From Candidatus Aminicenantota bacterium (lineage in GTDB: Bacteria; Acidobacteriota; Aminicenantia; Aminicenantales; Aminicenantaceae), in the NCBI GenBank assembly GCA_030617525.1, contig JAUWVG010000142.1, positions 1 through 6,467 on the forward strand: DNA of 6,467 bases. Direction: 5' to 3'. The position numbers and the translations under genes were made by a program. Every line of letters starts with the position of its first letter. The stretch's first letter is position 1. The notes below the pieces were generated by a model. The model had not been told where the DNA came from. It saw only the letters and a list, made by a program, of their open reading frames with translations, and did not search any database. Positions 1 through 6,327 of the stretch are shown piece after piece.

Positions 1-20
1 AGATTTCTCAGGAAGAATCC

Positions 21-211
21 CCATCTCCGTGATTTTTTAAGAGTTCTGGGAAGATGATAGAGAAATTCGTATGGAGGACGAGCGGGCATGGTTCATCTTC
101 AGAAGGAAGATGAGAGCGAGGAACGGAATCGAGCGAGTTTTCCACGCTGGGGAAAACTACGCGTGATTTCTTATCACTTTACAGAACTCGTCCTTGAAAT
201 CACGGAGATGG
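21..211 (+). ncRNA. Probable structured RNA element of unknown family
   Basis: The two ends are perfectly complementary over 15 bp (21-35 with 197-211). Inside this the pairing continues: 41-48 with 182-189, 50-53 with 177-180, 55-60 with 171-176, 62-67 with 165-170 and 68-69 with 162-163, interrupted only by one small internal loop, one G/A mismatch and single-base bulges (A54, A61, U164). At the tip are two local hairpins, 92-100/106-114 with loop AGAAG and 136-143/151-158 with a 7-nt loop, giving a three-way junction with unpaired purine-rich joints (70-91, 115-135). G:U pairs on the + strand (50/180, 60/171, 67/165, 92/114, possibly 36/196) would be A/C mismatches on the other strand, so transcription in the + direction is favoured. 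I compared it by eye with 6S RNA, SRP RNA, tmRNA, T-box and common riboswitch signatures and recognised none. A hairpin-type mobile element (MITE-like) is the main alternative. The pairing is seen directly; the RNA status is inferred. Confidence 0.6.
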
Positions 212-223
212 AAATGCTTTTTT
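197..223 (+). terminator. Possible intrinsic terminator of the structured element
   Basis: The 3' arm of the 15-bp closing stem (197-211) is followed after a 6-nt gap by six T residues (218-223). If the upstream element is transcribed, this would give an RNA of roughly 200 nt ending in a U-run. The gap between stem and U-run is longer than in a textbook terminator, so efficiency is doubtful. The T-run also runs into the -35 box proposed for the sulfatase promoter. Confidence 0.3.
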
Positions 224-250
224 GACCTTGGGAATTCAATGTGATAAATA
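222..250 (+). promoter_or_regulatory. Candidate sigma-70 promoter of the sulfatase operon
   Basis: A strong -35 match, TTGACC (222-227), is followed after 17 bp by a weak -10 hexamer TAAATA (245-250), with overlapping alternatives in TGTGATAAAT (240-249). Transcription would begin near 257. That lies downstream of the in-frame GTG at 241 and supports the ATG at 286 as the sulfatase start. The -10 match is only partial. Confidence 0.4.
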
Positions 251-275
251 CCAGAAAGACTATTGATTCATTCTC

Positions 276-282
276 GGGAGGA
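276..282 (+). promoter_or_regulatory. Ribosome binding site deciding the sulfatase start
   Basis: GGGAGGA lies 3-4 nt before the ATG at 286 and is a near-perfect Shine-Dalgarno match. The open frame extends upstream to a GTG at 241, but that codon lacks a comparable site. Starting there would put 15 residues in front of the twin-arginine signal. Confidence 0.8.
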
Positions 283-285
283 AAC

Positions 286-1875
286 ATGAGCACAATTTCC
301 CGGCGAAGATTTTTACAGACATTAGCGGTTGGTTCGGCTGCAGCCGCGAATTTTTCTTGTTCGGAAAGAGACAAAAGCAGACGCCCCCTGAATCTCCTCT
401 TTATTTTGACTGATCAGCAGCCTGTCTCTACTCTTGGCTGTTATGGAAACCTTCTTAATCCTACACCCCATCTTGACCATCTTGCCGAGACAGGAACACG
501 ATTCACAGATTTTTATATTGGAGCCTTTCCCTGCAGCCCATCCAGAGCCAGTATATTGACAGGATGCTATCCACAGAGACATGGTGTGACAACCAACAAT
601 GTGATCCTTTCTGAAAAGATTCCTTCTCTTGGATTTCTTTTGCGGGATGCGGGTCGTGCAACAGCCTACTTTGGAAAAAGTCATCTCAGCGGCCATATGT
701 ATAGGAATGTCCCTGAACGAAAACCATATGATGGCCGGTGGTTTTTTCGCCGAGTTCCAAACGAGACCGGGTTTGTCTATGAGACGATTGAAGGAGGAGT
801 AGGTGAGGACCAACCGATCCTCGGTTTTGATACATGGGCAGGAGGTTGGAAACAGTATCACGAGTATCTTGAAAGGGTGGGATTGGGTGAGCTTTTAGCT
901 CGCAGACCAAAACCAGGAAATCACAATGACCTTCCCAGTGGGCCAAACACAGAACACCGGTACTCGCTATTACCGGCGGAACATCATATGGCCTCTTTTT
1001 TTACACAAAAAGCCGAGCAGTTTATCCGCAGCCGGCGTGGAAGCACTCAACCATTTTCTCTTTTTCTTTCCTATTATGGGCCGCATCTTCCAGTGGCTCC
1101 TCCAAAACCGTGGGATACGAAGTATTCAATCGAGCAGTGTCCTCTTCCGTCCAATTTTTTTGATCTTCTTGAAGGGAAACCCGAGCATCAGAGGACCAAT
1201 AAGGTTTGTTATAAACTTCCCAATTGGTCAAAGGATCAGTTCCAGGACTATATCCGCCGCTATTATGGGTATTGTGCCTACCTCGATACACAAATCGGGC
1301 AGGTTCTTAATGCTCTATCTGAAACGGGTTTAGATCAGAACACTATTGTTATTTTTACTTCTGACCATGGGGATATGCTTGCCGCTCACGGCATGGTTTA
1401 TAAAATGAATAGGAGCGGTTATCAGGAACTGGCAAATGTGCCTTTTATCATCCGTATTCCAGGGGTGACAAGGCCGGGCTCGGTTGTCCGGAGTTTATCA
1501 AGCAGTGTCGATATTTTCCCTACACTGATCGAGATGTTTGGACTTCCACATATTGAAGGTCTGCATGGAAAGTCGTTTTCCAAGGTTCTGAAATGGCCTG
1601 AATCCTCTTTCCGTGAACGGATTTTTGTCCACTGGGCCAATGACTCATTCGTGACCTTTGACGGACGATGGAAGTATGCCCTCCACTGGAACGATGATGT
1701 GGATGAGTTATATGACCTGGAAAATGACCCGGGTGAGCTGCTTAATCTCTGGAAAAATCTTCGCTATAAAGAGAATGTGCGGCAGAGCCGGCAGGCAATT
1801 ATTGACTGGCTGTATGAGACAGATCATCCCTATGCTGAACTCATTGAAAGAGACAAAAGAGAAGAGAGGATATAG
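286..1875 (+). CDS. Family S1 (formylglycine-dependent) sulfatase, Tat-exported
   Basis: The 529-residue product is of normal length for the family. It should hydrolyse sulfate esters or sulfamates on an extracytoplasmic substrate, probably a glycan. Residues 5-11 read SRRRFLQ, a twin-arginine motif followed by an Ala-rich hydrophobic stretch, so export should be by Tat in folded form. C25 could be a lipid-attachment cysteine, but the preceding NFS is a poor lipobox. The catalytic signature CSPSR is at 83-87, with C83 the residue converted to formylglycine, and it is followed by ASILTG as in the family. Other conserved active-site elements are LTDQQ (41-45; D43 metal ligand, with Gln in place of the second Asp), FGKSH (129-133; K131, H133), GPHLP (265-269; H267), TSDHGD (358-363; D360, H361 metal ligands) and K373. 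The C-terminal subdomain shows ELYDLENDP (474-482), typical of S1 sulfatases. The substrate cannot be read from the sequence. Maturation requires an FGE or anSME enzyme, not encoded here. The stop codon overlaps the next gene by one base, so the two are co-translated. Family certain, substrate unknown. Confidence 0.95.
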   Translation: MSTISRRRFLQTLAVGSAAAANFSCSERDKSRRPLNLLFILTDQQPVSTLGCYGNLLNPTPHLDHLAETGTRFTDFYIGAFPCSPSRASILTGCYPQRHGVTTNNVILSEKIPSLGFLLRDAGRATAYFGKSHLSGHMYRNVPERKPYDGRWFFRRVPNETGFVYETIEGGVGEDQPILGFDTWAGGWKQYHEYLERVGLGELLARRPKPGNHNDLPSGPNTEHRYSLLPAEHHMASFFTQKAEQFIRSRRGSTQPFSLFLSYYGPHLPVAPPKPWDTKYSIEQCPLPSNFFDLLEGKPEHQRTNKVCYKLPNWSKDQFQDYIRRYYGYCAYLDTQIGQVLNALSETGLDQNTIVIFTSDHGDMLAAHGMVYKMNRSGYQELANVPFIIRIPGVTRPGSVVRSLSSSVDIFPTLIEMFGLPHIEGLHGKSFSKVLKWPESSFRERIFVHWANDSFVTFDGRWKYALHWNDDVDELYDLENDPGELLNLWKNLRYKENVRQSRQAIIDWLYETDHPYAELIERDKREERI

Positions 1876-2978
1876 TGAAAACAGACCGGCTGGCCTCTTT
1901 AGATGTTTTTAGAGGGGTAACCATTGCCGGTATGATCCTTGTGAACAATCCCGGAAGTTGGAGTTTTGTCTATGCGCCGCTGAAGCATGCAAAGTGGCAT
2001 GGATGGACGCTGACAGATCTCATTTTTCCGTTTTTCCTCTTTATTGTGGGGGTGTCGATCACGTTTTCATTCTCGAAAAGAATAAATGATGGGGCCATTT
2101 CTTCCGCTCTTTATGTCAAGATTTTGAGAAGAACAATTTTATTGTTTGCCGTGGGTTATTTCCTCAGAGTTTTTCCTTCATTCAATTTTGAATCTATGAG
2201 AATCCCCGGGGTTCTTCAGCGCATTGCTCTCTGTTACTTATTTGCTTCCCTGCTGTTCCTCAAAGTCAGACCAAAAGGGCGAGTGGCTTTCACGTTATTT
2301 CTTCTTGCTGGCTACTGGGCTGTGATGAAACTTGTTCCTGTGCCAGGCTATGGGGCCGGGGTTCTGGAATTTGAAGGTAATTTATGCGGTTTTATTGATA
2401 CGAAACTTCTTGCTGGGCATCTCTATAAAACAACCTTTGATCCTGAAGGGATTTTAAGCACTTTTCCGGCTGTAGCTACGGCACTGTTGGGTACACTTGC
2501 TGGAGATTGGCTGTTGTCAAAGAGAGGCCAGCGGAGAAAGGTGGTGGGTCTTTTTGTGGCAGGAATAATTTTTGTGGTTTTAGGTCTTTTCCTTCATCCT
2601 CTGTTTCCCATCAACAAACAGCTGTGGACGAGTACGTTTGTTATTTTTACGGCCGGAGCAGCTTTGATAGTCCTAGGATTGTGTTACGGGATTAATGATA
2701 TTTTGGGACAAAAGAAATGGGCCTATCCTTTTCTAGTCTTCGGGACAAATGCGATCGCCGTGTATGCAGGTTCAACGCTGATGGTCAAACTGGTCGCATT
2801 GATACATGTATCGGTTTGCGGAGAAACAATGTTTTTGAGGAGTTTTATTTACAATAAACTCCTTGTGCCTTGGGCAGGGCCGCTAAACGGTTCTTTTTTG
2901 TATCCCATAATTCTCCTTCTGATCTGGTTCGCCATCCTCCACCCGCTCTACAGAAAGAAGATATTCATTAAAATTTAA
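1875..2978 (+). CDS. HGSNAT/DUF5009-like membrane acyltransferase
   Basis: This 367-residue polytopic inner-membrane protein (about ten hydrophobic segments) resembles the catalytic domain of heparan-alpha-glucosaminide N-acetyltransferase. That eukaryotic enzyme moves an acetyl group from cytosolic acetyl-CoA to an amino sugar on the other side of the membrane. Family hallmarks in order are RLASLDVFRG (5-14) before the first segment, KHAKWHGWT (37-45), whose H38 matches the histidine essential in HGSNAT, DLIFPFFLFIVG (48-59), RIPGVLQRIALCY (109-121), DPEGILSTFPA (189-199), INKQLWTSTF (246-255), FGTNAIAVY (289-297) and the terminal HPLYRKK (356-362). The length is usual for bacterial members. 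Start is GTG at 1875 inside TAGTG, overlapping the sulfatase stop by one base, with AGAGAGGA (1863-1870) 4 nt upstream. The next in-frame ATG would cut into the first segment. Bacterial homologues are mostly uncharacterised, so acceptor and donor are inferred. The coupling with a sulfatase favours a sulfated amino-sugar glycan as target, but cell-wall or lipid-linked sugars are possible. Confidence 0.9.
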   Translation: MKTDRLASLDVFRGVTIAGMILVNNPGSWSFVYAPLKHAKWHGWTLTDLIFPFFLFIVGVSITFSFSKRINDGAISSALYVKILRRTILLFAVGYFLRVFPSFNFESMRIPGVLQRIALCYLFASLLFLKVRPKGRVAFTLFLLAGYWAVMKLVPVPGYGAGVLEFEGNLCGFIDTKLLAGHLYKTTFDPEGILSTFPAVATALLGTLAGDWLLSKRGQRRKVVGLFVAGIIFVVLGLFLHPLFPINKQLWTSTFVIFTAGAALIVLGLCYGINDILGQKKWAYPFLVFGTNAIAVYAGSTLMVKLVALIHVSVCGETMFLRSFIYNKLLVPWAGPLNGSFLYPIILLLIWFAILHPLYRKKIFIKI

Positions 2979-2980
2979 GG

Positions 2981-3001
2981 ATCATCTCCAAAAAAGATGG
3001 T
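2981..3001 (+). other. Small hairpin just after the acyltransferase stop
   Basis: ATCATCT (2981-2987) pairs with AGATGGT (2995-3001) through 7 bp including one G:U, around a 7-nt A-rich loop. It begins two bases after the stop codon, a position expected for a transcript end. No T-run follows on the + strand, so it may stabilise the mRNA end rather than terminate transcription. Confidence 0.25.
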
Positions 3002-3003
3002 AG

Positions 3004-3051
3004 GATTCAAGGGGTCAAGGGGTCAAGGGATCAAGGGGTCAGAGATTCGAG
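3004..3051 (+). repeat. 8-bp tandem repeat cluster, forward arm (6 units)
   Basis: Six consecutive 8-bp units are GATTCAAG, GGGTCAAG, GGGTCAAG, GGATCAAG, GGGTCAGA and GATTCGAG, with approximate consensus GRKTCRAG. The same unit recurs in inverted orientation at 3083-3114, so the two clusters face each other across a 31-nt A-rich spacer. The innermost forward unit pairs with the innermost inverted unit across all 8 positions if one G:U is allowed. The frame is closed and no product is predicted. Confidence 0.8.
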
Positions 3052-3082
3052 CAAAACACTTATTAAATCGTCAAAAAAAACA

Positions 3083-3114
3083 CTTGAATCCTCGAACCCT
3101 GGAATCCTCGAATC
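3083..3114 (-). repeat. 8-bp tandem repeat cluster, inverted arm (4 units)
   Basis: Read on the - strand, these are GATTCGAG, GATTCCAG, GGTTCGAG and GATTCAAG, with a fifth, degraded unit beginning at 3115. Two units are exact copies of forward-arm units at 3004 and 3044. The spacer between the arms contains AAAACACTT twice (3053-3061 and 3077-3085), the second copy running into this arm. Confidence 0.8.
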
Positions 3115-3132
3115 CTTTGCATCTCAGGATAA

Positions 3133-3160
3133 TTGAAATGTTGGAAATATCTGCTAAAAT
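3133..3160 (+). promoter_or_regulatory. Candidate sigma-70 promoter of the large outer-membrane protein gene
   Basis: TTGAAA (3133-3138) and TAAAAT (3155-3160) each match the consensus at five of six positions and are separated by 16 bp. The predicted start near 3167 leaves a leader of about 37 nt before the GTG at 3204, which has GAGAGGA (3191-3197) at 6 nt spacing. The promoter lies just beyond the inverted repeat arm and suggests transcription independent of the upstream pair. Confidence 0.55.
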
Positions 3161-3203
3161 AGATAAGTAAGTTTTAATAGAAACAAGATAGAGAGGACGA
3201 GTC

Positions 3204-6200
3204 GTGAAAATCTCTTCTAGATTTATAAAGTTTTATTGTTTCTTCTTGCTTGTCTGTCTAAGCTTTCTTTATGTTTCCTCTCCGGTTCATGCTCAGTATT
3301 TTGGGCGGAACAAAGTCCAGTATGAATCTTTCGACTTCAAATTGATAAAGACGGAACACTTCGACATCTTTTTTTACCCCGAATTGGCGAAGATGGCACC
3401 TATTGCGGCCCGCATGGCCGAACGATGGTATTCCCGTCTTTCCAGAATTTTCAGTTACAATCTCAGAGACCGGCAGATCTTGATACTCTATGCCAGTTCG
3501 CCGCATTTTCAGCAGACATCGGCCATTTCAGGTATTCTCGGAGAGGGCACAGGGGGAGTGACGGAGATGTTCAAAAGACGCATTGTTCTTCCCCTTGGCG
3601 CATCTCTTGGTGAATCGGATCATGTGATCGGTCACGAGCTGGTTCATGCCTTCCAGATAGACATGTCCTCTATGGGAAATCCGGGATTTTCTTCACAGCC
3701 GCCCAATGCTCTGCGTCTTCCATTGTGGATGATCGAGGGCCTTGCCGAGTACCTGTCGATTGGCGCTGTTGATTCTTTGACGTCCATGTGGATGAGAGAT
3801 ATCACACGCCGTGAAGAACTGCCGACCGTTAAAAAACTGATCAACACATACAAGTATTTTCCCTACCGCTACGGGCAGTCCTTATGGGCTTACATCACGG
3901 GAAAATGGGGGGATATGAAGGTTCCCAGCCTAATGAAATCTGCGGGACTGTCCGGAAACTATGAACAGGCTATCCAGACAACGCTTGGTATTTCATTAGC
4001 AGATCTGTCTAAGGAATGGCATGATGCGATGAAAAAAGCCTACAATCCTCTTATTGAATTGACGCAGATTCAGGATCCATCCAGTCGGCTGCTGTTCAAG
4101 GGCACAGAGCTCAACAGGTTGAATGTGGCTCCTTCGCTGAGCCCTGATGGGGAACAAATCGTTTTTCTGTCAACTCGAGATATGCTGTCCATCGATATGT
4201 TCTTGGCCGATGCCCGGACCGGTAAGATCAAACGTAAACTTATCAGCACGGCTGTCGATCCTCATTTTGAGAGCATCCAGTTCATCAAGTCTTCGGGAGG
4301 ATGGGATCCCCAGGGGCGGCGATTTGTCTTTGGGGCCATCAGCAAGGGGCAGCCGATTTTATCCATAGTTGATGTGGTGAAGAATTCAAGAGAGAAGGAG
4401 ATTATGTTTCCCGATTTAGGGGAGATACTGAATCCAACCTGGTCACCGGACGGACAGTTTATCTCCTTTTCCGCTCTATCGGGAGGAGTCTCGGACCTTT
4501 TTATCTATGATCTTGAGACCGATGTTTTAAGGAAAATGACGGATGATCCTTTTGCCGATATCCAACCTGCCTGGTCTCCGGATGGAAGCAAAATTGCATT
4601 TGTAACAGATCGATTTTCAACAGATTTGTCCATTCTCAGTGTGGGAAAATACGAGTTGGCTCTCCTTGATCCTGAATCCGGACAAATCGAAAAAATTCAA
4701 GGTTTTGCCCGCTCTTACAATATCAATCCTCAGTGGTCTCCCGATGCCGGAAGCCTGTATTTTATTTCGGATGAGAGCGGCATTGCGAATCTTTATAAAA
4801 TCGATTTAGGACAGGAAAAAATCAGACAGATGACAAATCTGTTTACCGGAATCAGCGGAATTGCGTCATTAAGTCCTGCCCTCTCTGTTGCACAACAATC
4901 AGGGGATCTCGCCTTCAGTCTGTACGAGGAAGGCTTCTACAGCCTGTATTCCATGGATGGATCTAAAAAATTTGATGGTACTGAGGACCTTGTGGCTTTT
5001 GGCGATATCATGCCTGCAGTTCTTCCTCCTAGAGAAAAAGGAGGAGGGGAGATTTCGGGTCTATTGAAAAATCCTCTGTATGGGCTCCCGGAGGAACAAA
5101 TCTACGAGGTCGAAGACTATGAACCAAAATTATCTCTTGACTATATCAGCCCGCCTCAGTTGGCCGTAGGAGCGGATCGGTTTGGAACATATGGAGGTGG
5201 TGGAATGCTCATGTTCTTTAGTGACATCCTTGGATATCACAGCCTCTCTTCGATGGTGCAGGTGAGCAGCCGAATAGAAGATTCCTCCTTTCTCGTGGGT
5301 TTTCAGAATAGTAGATCCCGGTTCATGTGGGGCGGGGTGGCACAGAGAATTCCTTACATTTATGGTGGATACTCCATGGGTATATCTGAATTATATGGTG
5401 AGCCTGTGTATATCGAACAGGAGTATATTTACCGGCAGATCAATTATCAGCTGTCTGGGTTTGCCTCCTATCCGTTCAGCAAAATGCTGCGTTTTGAGCT
5501 TTCTGGCGGCTATCGGTTTCTCGATTTTGACAATGATGTGTACACGAATGTCACGTCTATGATTGACGGAATGATGTTATACAGAGACAGAGAGAATCTT
5601 CCGGCTCCTCCAAGTCTCCATTTTGCCTTCGGCTCGGCGGCATTGGTTTATGACTCTTCGATCTATGGTGCTACGAGCCCACTTTTGGGACAGAGCTACC
5701 GGTTTGAAGTTGCCCCATATGTCGGATCCATTTCTTTCACCAATATACTTGCTGATTATCGAAAATACTTCTTTCCTGTCCGTCCTTTCACTGTTGCTTT
5801 CCGGTTTCTCCATTATGGGAGGTACGGAACAGGTGCCGATGATAGTCGTCTTTATCCTATGTTCCTTGGCTATGAGAGTCTGGTGCGCGGATACAATTAT
5901 GGGTCTTTCAGCATCGAAGAAGTGGAAGGTGGAGGAGAAAATTCTTTTACCCTTGACCGCCTGTTCGGCAGCAAACTGATGGTGGCCAACATTGAATTGA
6001 GATTTCCTCTTCTCAGAGTGTTGGGGATCGGAAAGGGTTATTACGGCACACTGCCCCTCGAATTTACGGCTTTCTATGATGTGGGATTGGCCTGGTCGAA
6101 CGAAGAGTCACCATGGTTTAACGAAGGAATCCGGAGACCGGTCTCCAGTGCGGGAGTGGGTCTACGCATGAATGTTTTTGGCTACATGATCCTTGGTATC

Positions 6201-6272
6201 AGCTATGTCCATCCCTTTGACCGGCCCATGAAGGGATCTTATTTCCAGTTTACGATCATGCCCGGATTTTAA
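3204..6272 (+). CDS. Secreted MA-type metallopeptidase / PD40 propeller / Omp85-like barrel fusion
   Basis: The 1022-residue outer-membrane protein has four parts. (1) A Sec signal peptide, cleaved most likely after VHA (28-30). (2) A gluzincin-like peptidase domain, about 40-285, beginning near FGRNKVQYESFDF (33-45), with zinc motif HELVH (144-148; H144, E145, H148) and a third ligand in WMIEGLAEY (175-183; E178 most likely), as in the peptidase MA family. (3) A TolB/WD40-like propeller, about 300-595, with PD40 signatures SLSPDG (311-316), GWDPQG (366-371), TWSPDG (412-417), AWSPDG (456-461) and QWSPDA (510-515), plus a degenerate blade near 555-585. (4) From about 648 a C-terminal beta-barrel opening with LDYISPPQLAVG (644-655), carrying VRGY (894-897), the conserved loop motif of Omp85/BamA proteins, and ending in phenylalanine as many barrel proteins do. 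No POTRA domain is evident; the propeller sits in that place. All key zinc residues are intact. Start is GTG at 3204 with GAGAGGA 6 nt upstream. Such fusions recur in Acidobacteriota-like genomes, but I know of no assigned function. Proteolysis or assembly at the outer membrane is inferred. Confidence 0.9.
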   Translation: MKISSRFIKFYCFFLLVCLSFLYVSSPVHAQYFGRNKVQYESFDFKLIKTEHFDIFFYPELAKMAPIAARMAERWYSRLSRIFSYNLRDRQILILYASSPHFQQTSAISGILGEGTGGVTEMFKRRIVLPLGASLGESDHVIGHELVHAFQIDMSSMGNPGFSSQPPNALRLPLWMIEGLAEYLSIGAVDSLTSMWMRDITRREELPTVKKLINTYKYFPYRYGQSLWAYITGKWGDMKVPSLMKSAGLSGNYEQAIQTTLGISLADLSKEWHDAMKKAYNPLIELTQIQDPSSRLLFKGTELNRLNVAPSLSPDGEQIVFLSTRDMLSIDMFLADARTGKIKRKLISTAVDPHFESIQFIKSSGGWDPQGRRFVFGAISKGQPILSIVDVVKNSREKEIMFPDLGEILNPTWSPDGQFISFSALSGGVSDLFIYDLETDVLRKMTDDPFADIQPAWSPDGSKIAFVTDRFSTDLSILSVGKYELALLDPESGQIEKIQGFARSYNINPQWSPDAGSLYFISDESGIANLYKIDLGQEKIRQMTNLFTGISGIASLSPALSVAQQSGDLAFSLYEEGFYSLYSMDGSKKFDGTEDLVAFGDIMPAVLPPREKGGGEISGLLKNPLYGLPEEQIYEVEDYEPKLSLDYISPPQLAVGADRFGTYGGGGMLMFFSDILGYHSLSSMVQVSSRIEDSSFLVGFQNSRSRFMWGGVAQRIPYIYGGYSMGISELYGEPVYIEQEYIYRQINYQLSGFASYPFSKMLRFELSGGYRFLDFDNDVYTNVTSMIDGMMLYRDRENLPAPPSLHFAFGSAALVYDSSIYGATSPLLGQSYRFEVAPYVGSISFTNILADYRKYFFPVRPFTVAFRFLHYGRYGTGADDSRLYPMFLGYESLVRGYNYGSFSIEEVEGGGENSFTLDRLFGSKLMVANIELRFPLLRVLGIGKGYYGTLPLEFTAFYDVGLAWSNEESPWFNEGIRRPVSSAGVGLRMNVFGYMILGISYVHPFDRPMKGSYFQFTIMPGF

Positions 6273-6327
6273 TCCATCGATTCAGCCCAATTCTGTTGGT
6301 TTTAAATTGTCCCTTGAATTATTTTAA

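Noticed and set aside
71..166. 31-codon ATG open frame encoding MEDERAWFIFRRK...
   Set aside because: No Shine-Dalgarno site precedes it, it is very short, and it lies wholly inside the structured element, whose pairing explains the sequence better.
21..211. Retron msr/msd RNA or IscB-type omega RNA
   Set aside because: The long terminal inverted repeat recalls these, but the adjacent gene is a sulfatase and no reverse transcriptase or HNH/RuvC nuclease is in the window. A partner further left cannot be excluded.
241..285. GTG at 241 as the start of the sulfatase
   Set aside because: The ATG at 286 has GGGAGGA at ideal spacing and directly begins a normal Tat leader. The 241 start adds a 15-residue extension and probably lies upstream of the transcription start.
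322..861. Long minus-strand open frame opposite the sulfatase gene
   Set aside because: It is a shadow of the sulfatase reading frame; its product has no recognisable domain and the + strand frame carries every family motif.
3004..3120. CRISPR array
   Set aside because: The repeat unit is 8 bp, degenerate and contiguous without spacers, and the two clusters are inverted to each other.
5623..5979. 118-codon + strand frame inside the outer-membrane protein gene
   Set aside because: It overlaps the conserved barrel region in another frame, lacks a ribosome binding site and resembles no known protein.
6287..6303. Intrinsic terminator after the outer-membrane protein gene
   Set aside because: CCAA/TTGG gives only a 4-bp stem before TTTT, too weak to support. 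No better hairpin was seen between 6273 and 6327.
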